NCBI RefSeq assembly: GCF_008370045.1
Contig: NZ_VOBN01000002.1
Coordinates: 186,001 to 250,000 of the forward strand
DNA length: 64,000 nt
From: Pseudomonas sp. ANT_J12
GTDB taxonomy: Bacteria > Pseudomonadota > Gammaproteobacteria > Pseudomonadales > Pseudomonadaceae
Reading direction: 5' to 3'
This document shows, piece after piece, positions 19,938 through 29,473 of the stretch; within the stretch, counting starts at the first letter, position 1, and the number at the start of each line of letters is the position of its first letter. The position numbers and the translations under genes are program-made. The notes beneath the pieces were generated by a model. The model did no database searches and was not told where the DNA came from. It was given only the letters and a program-made list of their open reading frames with translations.

Positions 19938-21265
19938 AACCCTCGCGCCTGCTGCTGATCTGGCTCTCGGTGCTGCTGGGCCTGAACATCATTCTGGGCG
20001 CACTGCGGGCGCTCGAAATCAACATTCCCGACAACCTGCCATCGATCAGTTGGGCGCTGTTGTTGGCACTGCTGACCCTGGCCGTGCTCGATATCGTGCG
20101 CCTCAAACGCCTGCCCTCGCCACGCCTGACACGACAGATGCCCGGCAGCCTCGCGCTGGGACGTTGGGGAGAGGTGCAGCTGGTGGTCGAGCATGACTTT
20201 GCCCAGCCGTTGGACGTACAGATTTTCGATCATGCCCCCGAAGGATTGCTCTTCGAACACTTGCCACAATCCCTTGAGTTGCAGCCCGGTCAACACAGCC
20301 AGCTCACCTATCGCCTGCGCCCGCTGCAACGGGGCCACTTCAGGTTCGAACAGTGCGAAATCAACCTGCCCAGCCCCTTGGGCCTGTGGTCCGACAAACG
20401 CCTGCTCAATGTGAGCGACAGCACCCGCGTCTACCCGGACTTCGCCCGTCTCTACGGCGGCGAACTGTTGGCGGTGGACAACTGGCTCAGCCAGCTCGGC
20501 GTACGTCAGCATCAACGACGGGGCCAGGGCCTTGAGTTTCATCAACTACGCGAATACCGCGAAGGCGACAGCCTGCGCCAGATCGACTGGAAAGCCACGG
20601 CCCGGCAACGCACGCCGATTGCCCGGGAATACCAGGACGAGCGCGACCAGCAGATCATCTTCATGCTCGACTGCGGCCGGCGGATGCGCAGCCACGATGG
20701 CGAACTCAGCCATTTCGACCATGCACTGAACGCCTGCCTGTTGCTCAGTTATGTGGCGTTGCGACAGGGTGATTCGGTGGGGCTGTGCACCTTTGCCGGC
20801 GAGACGCCGCTGTACCTCGCCCCGGTCAAAGGCGCGGGTCAGCTCAAGACCGTGCTCAACGCGACCTACGACCTCAACACCACCCAACGTCCCGCCGACT
20901 ACCAGGCGGCCGTCAGCCAGTTAATGGCCCGGCAGAAACGCCGGGCGCTGGTGGTGCTGGTCACTAACCTGCGGGATGAAGACGACGAAGACCTGCTCAA
21001 CGCCGTGAAACGCCTGGGCCAGCACCACCGGGTGCTGGTCGCCAGCCTGCGCGAAGAAGTCCTCGATCAGTTGCGCCACACGCCCGTGCAAACCCTGCCC
21101 GAAGCCTTGTTGTATTGCGGAACCGTGGATTACCTCAACGCACAGGCCGAACGCCATGAGCAACTGAGTACCCATGGCGTGCCGGTGCTGGAAGCGCTGC
21201 CCCGGGAACTCGGCAACGGTTTGGTGACGCGTTATCTGAGCTGGAAAAAGGCCGGGGCGTTTTAA
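19934..21265 (+). CDS. DUF58 protein (VWA-like), partner of MoxR
   Basis: 443 residues. Two N-terminal spans (about 5-20 and 32-52) are followed by a beta-rich domain and the DUF58 core LEFHQLREYREGDSLRQIDWKATAR. A VWA-like domain follows with FMLDCGRRM (a degenerate MIDAS, DxG rather than DxSxS). It ends in a C-terminal segment YLSWKKAGAF. It is the last gene of the RDD-SpoIIM-DUF4129-DUF4350-MoxR-DUF58 cluster and is convergent with Tc island 1 only 32 bp away. No terminator is obvious between the two. Confidence 0.9.
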
Positions 21266-21297
21266 CGTTCATTCCCCGTCACCGTTGACTCGCGCCC

Positions 21298-24200
21298 CTA
21301 AATGACTGGCACAACAATCCCGCTCCGTTTCGCAGGTTCGCCGGGGTTTCTGACTTCCACGTTGAGTGATACCAAATCACCCACCATCAAAGGTCGCCAG
21401 TGCTCTATCACTTCTCCTTTTGCATCCGTCAGTGTTGACCGGTAGGCACCTCCACTCACAGACACAAACACCTCTCGCCCCGCCAACGGCTGGCCTGTGT
21501 CTGTGGCCACAATCACCGCGGTCATCCTGACAAAAACCTGAGGCGCCGCCGGATTCGGTGATGCATTCACCTCTCGGATACTGGCGTGCACCGGCAGCAC
21601 CTCGACGATCACCGACGCCATCTCCCACCCATACAAGCCACCGCTCACAAAAGCCGTCACCAAGCCCTCGCCGGCTTGCTCCAGGGTGAACTCAACCGTC
21701 GCCACCCCATCCGCTCCGGTCAGGGTCGGCGCCAGCCTGACGCCCGAGTAATCCCACATCACCTCGACCCCAGCCAATGGCTCACCCGTGAACGCCGACA
21801 CCACCGTCGCCATGCCCGACGCCACTTGACCCGGATAACCCGCCGGTTCTGCGCAGACCAGCGATTGAATGCTGGAGGGTTGATTGACGACATACGCCAG
21901 CGATACCGACTGCGAATATGTCTGGTCCCCGACCGTCGCCGTGAGCACTGAGGCCCCGGCGGTGGTCGGTGTGAAACGAACGCTCGCCACCCCGTAAAAA
22001 TCCGTCACCGACGTCACTTCCCCCAGGTCCGGGCTACGCCAGGTCACGGTCAAACCCTTCATCGGTTTGCCACTGACTGACGACACCACTGTCACCTGTT
22101 CAACCAGCGCTTGCCCCCAGTCCAATGTCTGGGCGACACGACTGTCGATCCGCAGCTTGACCACCTGGACCCCTGACCCGAGCGACATGGCATTGGCGGG
22201 CGACAATGCCGCCAAGCGGCTGGCGGCCAGGCGCAGGGCGAACGCGCCATCCTGTACATCGCCCACCGTAAAGGACAATTGCACGCCGGCAGGGGATATC
22301 GGCAACGGGGTCCCGAGCACGTTCGTCGGGTCGAAGCGGATACCCAGCGCCGCCGGCCCGGTGCCGGTCAGCCCCAGCGTCAGTTGCTGATCAAGCAAAG
22401 GGCTGTCGTGACTGGCCATGATTTGCAGCGTGTGGTTGCCGCTGCGCCGCGGAAAGTAGGTTTTGGCGCCCCAGGGTTGCGGCGGCTGACCGTCAAAACT
22501 CACCGTTACGCCGCTCCACGGGTCGCTGGCCAGTGGCGACACCGTCGTCGCGCGCGACTCTTCGTAGCCGTCATAGGGGCTGGTCAGGACCGCCCGCACC
22601 TCTTGCGGCCCGGTACCGCTGGGCGCAAAGGCAAACCCGGACCAACCGTCGGCGTCGGTTTGCACGTCGATGGGCACAGCACCCGCCAGCCATTTCAGCG
22701 GAACATGTTCCACCGCGCGCCCGGTGTACCGGGAAAACACTTGCGCCCACAGCCAGGCCGGCTCCTGGCCCACGACCGGGTCCACCGCCGCTTCCTGCCA
22801 CGTCCCAATCCGGACTCGGTTGTGCGCCAGCAGCATGTCGTTGGCTGTCGCCGTCCAGTTCATTTGCGGCAACGCCAGGGCCAGGAAAAACCGGCCCGGC
22901 GCCGGGCTGGCGGTGAAATCCAGGGACCAGCGCGCGCCGCCGTCGTCGATCACCTGGGGTTGCGCCAAGGGCGGCGTGACGCTGGCGCCCAGATCCTCGG
23001 GGGTCGCGCCCGTCCAGGACAAGGTTGCCGATAGCCCTGCCAGCGGACTCAAGGCATTGGGCAACACGCTGAAACGGTGCACGGCCCCCAGGCACGGATA
23101 GAGCGCCTGGGCGCCGGGTATCGCGGCGACCTGATCCAGCGCCAGGCTCGCCTCCTCGGCCAGGTCAGGGGCGATCAACCGTCCGAACAATTCCCGATCC
23201 GCAGTCAACCGCGGGGTGCTGAGTTTCAGCTCGAACAGACTGCTGACGCTGGTGGCCTGCACCGACGATAACGTCCACTCCAACCCCGCAGCGGTCAGCG
23301 TTCTCGGCGCTCCGATATCACTCGCCACCAACCCGATGGCCGGTGCCGCTCCGCGCCAGTTCAGCGCAATGGCCTGACCGATCAAAGTGCTACCGGCCAA
23401 CGGCTCGACTTTCAGCGTGTGCGAACGCCCCCGCCAACACAGCACGCCCAACACCACCCGATCGACTTCGACGTTATCCAGCAGGATTCTGACTTCGCTC
23501 TTCCACGGACTGGTGGCCAGGGCTTTGACATTGAAGGGGTGTTCATACGCCACCGCCTCTTCATGGGCCCGCACCCGGGCGCTGACCTGCTGATCCCCGG
23601 CGTTGCGCGGCGTGTAGAAAAAACTGGCCCAACCACCGCTGCCCGTGGGGACGGTGGGCAACGTGCCCTCAGGGGTGACCCAGTCCACCAGCGCATTGAC
23701 CACCGGATCGCCGTCGCCGCCGTCCCGCACATGCACCACCTGCACCCGCAACAACACGTTTTCGTTTTCATCCACCACTGGAAACTTGTTGGCCTCGCGC
23801 ACCTCGCCGATGCGCACCAGATTGCGCGCCAGCGACATGGTTTTTTTCGGCGACGGCAGCAACAGTTTCGAGCACACCAGCGACAGTTCGAATCGACCGT
23901 CGAGGCGATCCTCGCTGGTCAGGGTCCATTCCAGATTGCGGCCCGTGACCGGCACCGAAGTTTCCAGCGCCGGGCTGACGGCAACGCCCAGTTGCTCGGC
24001 GGCATCACCGCTCCAGCGCAGCTGCATCTCGCTATCCAACAGCATGTGATCCGTCGGCAACCTCACTTGCAAGGCATACCCGGATCCCCGATTGGGGTAA
24101 CCGGTCTTTTCCTGCCAGGGTGTCTCGGCGCCTTCGACCACCGACTGCAACGTCTTCCACGGATCGCTCGCCAATACCCGCACCGTCTGGGTGTGGGAAA

Positions 24201-25344
24201 CCACGCCGCTGGCGTAATACAAACTCTCGACCGTCGCTTCGATGTCGAAGTCACCCGCCACCGTGGGCACATAGTCGAAGTAGGCCCAGCCATTGGCGTC
24301 GGTCAGGGCGGCACCTTTGACGCCCTGACCGGCCACGGTCCAGTTCACCGTGCGCCCGTCGAGAAACTGACCGGTGTAGTACGACGCCACCTGCACCCCC
24401 AGGCGTACGGATTGCCCATATTCCAGCACCGGGTAATACGCCGCTTCCAGCACCTCGCGAAACACCACGCGGTGGTGCCCCAGGGACACGGGAATCGAAT
24501 ACGGTTCGGCGGTGTACTGGTTGACCCATTGCAGCGTGAACAGGTGCGGGCCTTCGTCATCCAGCAGCGGACAGTCAAGGAGCCACGGTTCATCCAGCGG
24601 CTGATCGGCCCCCCAATCCGGTTCCGCGCGGATCGCGCCTTGCGGATTGTCTGCCAGGGTCAAGGCCGCCTGGGTACCCAGCCACGGGTGCCCCGCCACC
24701 GGCACACACTCCAGACGATGGCGCCAATTGCCGGTGGTCCCCAGGCATAACGGCAACAGGCGGCCGGCGGGCACGACTTGCTCATCCAGCTTCAGGGTTT
24801 GCAGTTGCACCGCTGGCAAATGCAGGGCCAGGTTGATGCGGGTGATACACACCTCTGCATTGCCATCTCCACCGGTCGGGCTGTGCACCGTCAAGCGAAT
24901 CCGATCCTGGCTTTGCAACGGCAGGTCCAGTTCGACTTCGTACTCGATCGGAAGAAATTCCTGTGCCTGCGCACCCGCCAGACGTTCCCTATCTTGCTCC
25001 TCGTTCCGCGCAGGGCCGGGCAGCAGTTCAATCTCCATTTTTTTCTCGGGCTGATCAACCATCGCAACCACCACCCGACCCGCACCGTCGTAACGCACCT
25101 GGCACAGAAAGCTCAGTACATAGCGGTTCTCGGCGTCCGAGGCCTTGGGCACCACGATCACCTGGCTGACCGAGGCATCCAGGCTGATCCTGAGAAAACG
25201 CGTCATTTCGCCGTTGTACATTTCACTGCCAATGGCGACACCCCGCGAATTGGGGGGCTGCTTGAGCCAGCCATTGGCATAGGGCAGCAGGAAGTCACCG
25301 TTGAGTACCAGGTTCTGATTGGCCTGAATGACAGGGTTACCCAT
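21298..25344 (-). CDS. Giant Ig-like repeat protein coupled to the TcA toxin genes
   Basis: 1348 residues, no signal peptide. Residues 1-190 resemble a jelly-roll carbohydrate-binding or lectin-like module (NLVLNGDFLLPYANGW ... QSQDRIRLTVHSPTGG). The rest alternates two module types. Six invasin/Big_1-like Ig domains show a G-x-P/V-W core with TDANGWAYFDYVPTVAGD, GSGGWASFFYTPRNAGD and GADGVATVEFTLEQAGE. About four to five linking modules carry LLDQQLTLGLTGTGPAALG- and LIGQAIALNWRGAAPAIG-like motifs. The start overlaps the TcaB-like gene by 8 nt, so it is made together with the toxin. It may be a receptor-binding or adhesion accessory, or a scaffold on the assembled complex; this is inference. 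I know no characterised homologue. It is the last gene of the island-1 operon. Confidence 0.8.
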   Translation of the reverse strand: MGNPVIQANQNLVLNGDFLLPYANGWLKQPPNSRGVAIGSEMYNGEMTRFLRISLDASVSQVIVVPKASDAENRYVLSFLCQVRYDGAGRVVVAMVDQPEKKMEIELLPGPARNEEQDRERLAGAQAQEFLPIEYEVELDLPLQSQDRIRLTVHSPTGGDGNAEVCITRINLALHLPAVQLQTLKLDEQVVPAGRLLPLCLGTTGNWRHRLECVPVAGHPWLGTQAALTLADNPQGAIRAEPDWGADQPLDEPWLLDCPLLDDEGPHLFTLQWVNQYTAEPYSIPVSLGHHRVVFREVLEAAYYPVLEYGQSVRLGVQVASYYTGQFLDGRTVNWTVAGQGVKGAALTDANGWAYFDYVPTVAGDFDIEATVESLYYASGVVSHTQTVRVLASDPWKTLQSVVEGAETPWQEKTGYPNRGSGYALQVRLPTDHMLLDSEMQLRWSGDAAEQLGVAVSPALETSVPVTGRNLEWTLTSEDRLDGRFELSLVCSKLLLPSPKKTMSLARNLVRIGEVREANKFPVVDENENVLLRVQVVHVRDGGDGDPVVNALVDWVTPEGTLPTVPTGSGGWASFFYTPRNAGDQQVSARVRAHEEAVAYEHPFNVKALATSPWKSEVRILLDNVEVDRVVLGVLCWRGRSHTLKVEPLAGSTLIGQAIALNWRGAAPAIGLVASDIGAPRTLTAAGLEWTLSSVQATSVSSLFELKLSTPRLTADRELFGRLIAPDLAEEASLALDQVAAIPGAQALYPCLGAVHRFSVLPNALSPLAGLSATLSWTGATPEDLGASVTPPLAQPQVIDDGGARWSLDFTASPAPGRFFLALALPQMNWTATANDMLLAHNRVRIGTWQEAAVDPVVGQEPAWLWAQVFSRYTGRAVEHVPLKWLAGAVPIDVQTDADGWSGFAFAPSGTGPQEVRAVLTSPYDGYEESRATTVSPLASDPWSGVTVSFDGQPPQPWGAKTYFPRRSGNHTLQIMASHDSPLLDQQLTLGLTGTGPAALGIRFDPTNVLGTPLPISPAGVQLSFTVGDVQDGAFALRLAASRLAALSPANAMSLGSGVQVVKLRIDSRVAQTLDWGQALVEQVTVVSSVSGKPMKGLTVTWRSPDLGEVTSVTDFYGVASVRFTPTTAGASVLTATVGDQTYSQSVSLAYVVNQPSSIQSLVCAEPAGYPGQVASGMATVVSAFTGEPLAGVEVMWDYSGVRLAPTLTGADGVATVEFTLEQAGEGLVTAFVSGGLYGWEMASVIVEVLPVHASIREVNASPNPAAPQVFVRMTAVIVATDTGQPLAGREVFVSVSGGAYRSTLTDAKGEVIEHWRPLMVGDLVSLNVEVRNPGEPAKRSGIVVPVI

Positions 25345-28300
25345 GGCTGCGCGCTCCCTTGAGGCCGGGCATTTCGTCTATGTTCACCAGGTTTTCCACC
25401 GCCAGCCGAAAGCTCGGCTCGCCGCCCTTGGCGGTGTAGCGGATGCGCACAACGACATCGGTCAAAGAGCCCAGCATCGCGCGCTGCACCTCTTTTTTCG
25501 GCCAGGGGAAATTCAATTGCCAACGGGAAACGGCACCGGTGTTTTCGAACGGATTGAGCAAGCCTTCATCGGGCCGGATCGCCATCATGCCGTTATCGGC
25601 TACCCCCGCCGACAGCGCGATCTGCTGCCCGCTGCGCAGGTTGAACTGCACATCCGCCGGGGCCACCTTGCCATCCGGGTCGTGCAGATACTCGACCGAC
25701 TGGACCGTTGCCTTGGTGGCGGTCGTGCTGCCAATCTGCTGCAAGGTCCCCCGCACATCCTCGTAAGGTCCGACCAGCACCGGCAGGTCGACCTCCACCG
25801 CGTTGATCAGGCGGCAGTAGTCGCCGGGGTGTTCGCGATCGAACAGCAACTGCGTGAGCCTGAACTCCAGCACGCCGGTGTCCTGCAACCTGGCCAGCGC
25901 CTCGCTCCAGCTTTTGTGCACTGGTTGCGGGTCTTTGTCGTCGTCGAACAGCCGCCGCAGGGACACCGTCTTGACCCGCTCCAGGCGCCGCTCGAAGGTT
26001 CGCAGGTGCCGACGCTCCATGCGCAACAGGTACTCGCGCAACTGTTCACCGGCCGTCAGGCCACAACGGTTGTCGAGCCACACCTGAGGCAAGGCCGGGG
26101 TCGAATCGTAATCGCCGGTTTCAGCACTCAGTGACGACTGGGCACTCTGGCACAGGCTGACCACCGCATCGTAGGCCTGGTAGTGCAAAGCCTTGAGCTG
26201 GCCCAGCAGCCAGCCGAACAACTCGGCATTGCTCGCGCGTTTTTTCAGGAAGTTGTACACCGTCAGCGCTTGGGCATTGGCGCGCAATGTCTGGTCGAGA
26301 CTGGACCGGGCCGCGTCCACCGCCAGTTGCTGCGCGGTGATCTGTTCGTCGATGGCCAGCACCTCGGCCTGGGCCTGGTTGCGTTGCAGCTCCCATTCTC
26401 GCCGGCGCAGGCGATAGGTTTCGGTGACCGCTTGTTTGTCGGCGTCTGCTTGCACCGCCGCCGAGGCGACTTCCAGGCCATAGGCCACGGCATAGAGAAC
26501 GGAGCCCGGACGATGGCCGCCGTTGGCCACGCCAAAGATGTTCGGCAATGCGTCTATCGCCGCCCCCCCGGCTTGCAGCGCCGTCGACCCCACGTGCAGT
26601 TGCTTGGCCAATTGCAGGCTTTCCATCACCTGATATTCCACATCACTGACGTTTTGCTCATACCAGCGGGCATAGGTATCGGCGCGTTCCTGCACAGTGA
26701 TACGACTTTGGCGCAGCGCGGCCACTGTCGCCTCCAATTGGGCGATGCTCTGCTCCTGGGCGACCTGGGCGTAGTTGCCCAATTCCACCAGATGGTTTTG
26801 CTGCAACTCTTCCTGCTCGGCCCGATCCCGTTGCTCCAGCAGGCGCAGCACCTGGCTGCCGTAGTCTTGCAGCGTCTGCACGGCCCGCAGTGCGACTTCG
26901 TACGCCACCCGCCAACGGAAGGCGCCCACGACCAGGCGTCCGCCCATCGGCCGCGGACCGCCCCCCCCGCCGGCGGCCAGGTCGCGCAGCAATTGGTTCG
27001 GATCGGTCGGCGGGCTGAACAGCGGAATATCCAGCGGTTTACCGTCCAGCGTCAGGTTACTGCGCAGGTTGAAAAGACGCCGGCCCGGCAGGTCGAACAG
27101 GTCGAGCAATTGCCCGTTGATCGGCACCTTGAACGGCCCGTTGGCCAACAAGCCGAGCAAGGGCGGCGCTTCGGCCGCTGGCGGGATGTCACCCAGGGAA
27201 ACATTGAGGGTTTTCTCAAACTGTTCCAGCGCCGGGCGCGAACGGCTGTCGTCCAGCAGTTGTCCCAGCGTCCGGGTTTTCCATTGCGTCACCGTCCGCG
27301 CCACCGGCGGCTTGCCCATCAGGAACTCGGCTTGCACATAACACAGCTTGGCCGCCACCAGGCTGTCGCGGGTGAGCTGGCGGTAATACCAGTCCCCCCA
27401 GGCGATCAGGTTGTTCACGTACTCGGTGAACACCAGAATCTGAAAACGCTGGGGTGCCGAGTAACCGATGGCATCCGGGTCGACGGGCCGTTGGGTTTCA
27501 CACCCCAGGTTGCCTTCGCCGTCCAGTGGACGGCAGCGCCAGTAGGGCGGTTTGTCGGTGGCTTCCGGGGGGTCGGACACCTCGGCCGGGGCACGGGGGT
27601 CGAACAGATAATGCAGCCAGTTCTGCGCTTCCTGAAAGCGATCCTCGGCCCGCAGGCGCACCGCGATCAGATGCGGAAGGTGAAAAAACAGCTCCCAGAA
27701 CGACAGACCGTTGGCACCGTTGAAGGCCCCGTTGGGCTCGTCGAGGGCGGCGGAATCGGGGGGTGGCTCCACCAGGAACTGGGTATCCCAATCGAGCACG
27801 GCGTCCACCGACGCGTTGGCGCGCTGCACCAGTTCCGGGCCGAACAGCGAGTTCAGGCGTGCATGGGCCAGGGTGTCCGGCTGTTTGAAGGCAATGAATT
27901 GCGCGGCGTTGGCGGTGTTTTTTTCCAGGGCCGGGGGCACGAACCGGGGCAGGTTGGCCATCTTCAGGGTGAATTGGCTCGTGCCGTAAGACGTGGTTGT
28001 TCCCCCCAACGTGAACTGCACAGTGGCGCCAAAGCCACCCGAATTGCGCTGGATCGTTAACCAACCCGTCGCCCAGCCGCCGGCGGCGTTTCCATCCACC
28101 TGGGTCTTGAACGGATCATCACCGGCAGCGGGGTTAAGCAACTCCAACGTAAACTTGGCAGGCGCCGTAGGCAACGAAGTGGGCTTGCACACCCCTCTGA
28201 CCACCAATCGGTCCTTGCCATCGCCGTTATCGCTGAGAAACAACACCTGCAAGCCGTAATAGTTGGTCAATGAACCAGGAGCAGTGACTTTGGCGGTGAC

Positions 28301-29425
28301 CTCCGGTTGATTGTCTGCAAACAGCGGATGCTGCACGGTCAAGGTATTGGTGAAGCGATAAAGCGCCAGATGAGTCAGCCAACGGCCGTCATCCTCCGGA
28401 ACGGGGCGCATCAACACATCACGGGTCACGAACACGTCAAAGTCGATGTAGTCACATACCAACATGACGCCCAATACGCCTTTGGGATGATTTTCATCGG
28501 CGGAGATCGTAGCGATTAGCCGCGCATTAATGCTCAAGTCCTGATCAGGCTCAGTGGTATACAGATTCAACGGTGCCGACCATTGGCCGTTCTGCATCAT
28601 GAACGCCAGGTTGATCTCGAGTCTGTACGGCAAAAGCACCTCGATCTCCCTGTCGACTATTTTGCAAACCCTGTCACGCCACTGCGCCCACACCACACAC
28701 AACCGCCCGTTCCAGAACACCGGGCGAATATCCAGCACCCGATCCCCCGTACCGATCTCCACGGGCAACCATTCCCCCCACGCCACCGGGTTGATGGCCT
28801 TGCAGCCGGGCACCAATTCAATCTCGGCCTTGCGCCAGAAATACTGGAACGGCGGCACCCGCTGACGGCCGATAAAGTAATAGTCGGCGCGGGTGGGCTC
28901 AGCACCGTCCATGTAGCTGCTGATCACATCCAGGTTGCAGGTCTGTTCGAACCCTTGCAGGTAGTTCTGCAAGGCCCGCTGCACCGAATCGCTGTTGAGT
29001 CGGGTCTGGTTCAGATCGTTTTCCAGGGTCTTGAACAACCCGGTCTTGCGCTGGCGCACAAAGGGGTTGATGAAGTTCTCCGGGTAAATCCCGATCTGGG
29101 TCACCGCCGCCCAGTCCGGGTAGTTGTTGTACAACTCCCAGAGCTTGAGATCCTGCGAATTGAAGGTCGCTTTTTTATAACCCGGTTCCAGCTTGCGGTA
29201 GGCCGCATGGATGAACTGTTGGGCGCAACTGGTCGCCTCGGCCACCCAGGAACTCTGCACCGGATAGCTGTCGAGCGGGTCCAGGCGCAGCAGTTCGAAC
29301 AGGTCCTCCGGGGTCCTCAGAAAGTTGAATTTGCCGGTGCCGGTCTTGCCCACTTGCCCGATGCAGTACTCGACCAGGGCCAAACGACGTTCTTCAAGCA
29401 GACCACCAATATTGTGCTGTGCCAT
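25337..29425 (-). CDS. TcaB-like protein: C-terminal half of the TcA toxin subunit
   Basis: 1362 residues starting MAQHNIGGLLEERRLALVEY; the ATG at 29425 follows AGGAG at a spacing of 8. The N-terminal part is the ABC-toxin N region (LYNNYPDWAAVTQIGIYPENF). A neuraminidase/receptor-binding-like beta region follows (RPVFWNGRLCVVWAQW), then the TcA C-terminal region with PFKVPINGQLLDLFDLPGRRLFNLR. A long alpha-helical pore/shaft segment has REWELQRNQAQAEV and RMERRHLRTFERRLERVK. The C-terminal part resembles the TcB-binding end. In Tc toxins the A subunit forms a pentameric syringe that binds cells and injects the C-effector made by B/C. The partner TcaA-like half is the gene upstream, 48 bp away, as in Photorhabdus TcaA/TcaB or Yersinia YitA/YitB. 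Confidence 0.92.
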   Translation of the reverse strand: MAQHNIGGLLEERRLALVEYCIGQVGKTGTGKFNFLRTPEDLFELLRLDPLDSYPVQSSWVAEATSCAQQFIHAAYRKLEPGYKKATFNSQDLKLWELYNNYPDWAAVTQIGIYPENFINPFVRQRKTGLFKTLENDLNQTRLNSDSVQRALQNYLQGFEQTCNLDVISSYMDGAEPTRADYYFIGRQRVPPFQYFWRKAEIELVPGCKAINPVAWGEWLPVEIGTGDRVLDIRPVFWNGRLCVVWAQWRDRVCKIVDREIEVLLPYRLEINLAFMMQNGQWSAPLNLYTTEPDQDLSINARLIATISADENHPKGVLGVMLVCDYIDFDVFVTRDVLMRPVPEDDGRWLTHLALYRFTNTLTVQHPLFADNQPEVTAKVTAPGSLTNYYGLQVLFLSDNGDGKDRLVVRGVCKPTSLPTAPAKFTLELLNPAAGDDPFKTQVDGNAAGGWATGWLTIQRNSGGFGATVQFTLGGTTTSYGTSQFTLKMANLPRFVPPALEKNTANAAQFIAFKQPDTLAHARLNSLFGPELVQRANASVDAVLDWDTQFLVEPPPDSAALDEPNGAFNGANGLSFWELFFHLPHLIAVRLRAEDRFQEAQNWLHYLFDPRAPAEVSDPPEATDKPPYWRCRPLDGEGNLGCETQRPVDPDAIGYSAPQRFQILVFTEYVNNLIAWGDWYYRQLTRDSLVAAKLCYVQAEFLMGKPPVARTVTQWKTRTLGQLLDDSRSRPALEQFEKTLNVSLGDIPPAAEAPPLLGLLANGPFKVPINGQLLDLFDLPGRRLFNLRSNLTLDGKPLDIPLFSPPTDPNQLLRDLAAGGGGGPRPMGGRLVVGAFRWRVAYEVALRAVQTLQDYGSQVLRLLEQRDRAEQEELQQNHLVELGNYAQVAQEQSIAQLEATVAALRQSRITVQERADTYARWYEQNVSDVEYQVMESLQLAKQLHVGSTALQAGGAAIDALPNIFGVANGGHRPGSVLYAVAYGLEVASAAVQADADKQAVTETYRLRRREWELQRNQAQAEVLAIDEQITAQQLAVDAARSSLDQTLRANAQALTVYNFLKKRASNAELFGWLLGQLKALHYQAYDAVVSLCQSAQSSLSAETGDYDSTPALPQVWLDNRCGLTAGEQLREYLLRMERRHLRTFERRLERVKTVSLRRLFDDDKDPQPVHKSWSEALARLQDTGVLEFRLTQLLFDREHPGDYCRLINAVEVDLPVLVGPYEDVRGTLQQIGSTTATKATVQSVEYLHDPDGKVAPADVQFNLRSGQQIALSAGVADNGMMAIRPDEGLLNPFENTGAVSRWQLNFPWPKKEVQRAMLGSLTDVVVRIRYTAKGGEPSFRLAVENLVNIDEMPGLKGARSHG

Positions 29426-29473
29426 GCTTCTTGCTCCTAAGCCCGTTGGGGCCAAACCGTTATGCGGCCGTCG

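Noticed and set aside
22279..24750. Plus-strand frames of 251 and 443 codons inside the Ig-like gene
   Set aside because: Antisense frames rich in Arg, His and Gln with no motifs, opposite a coherent repeat protein.
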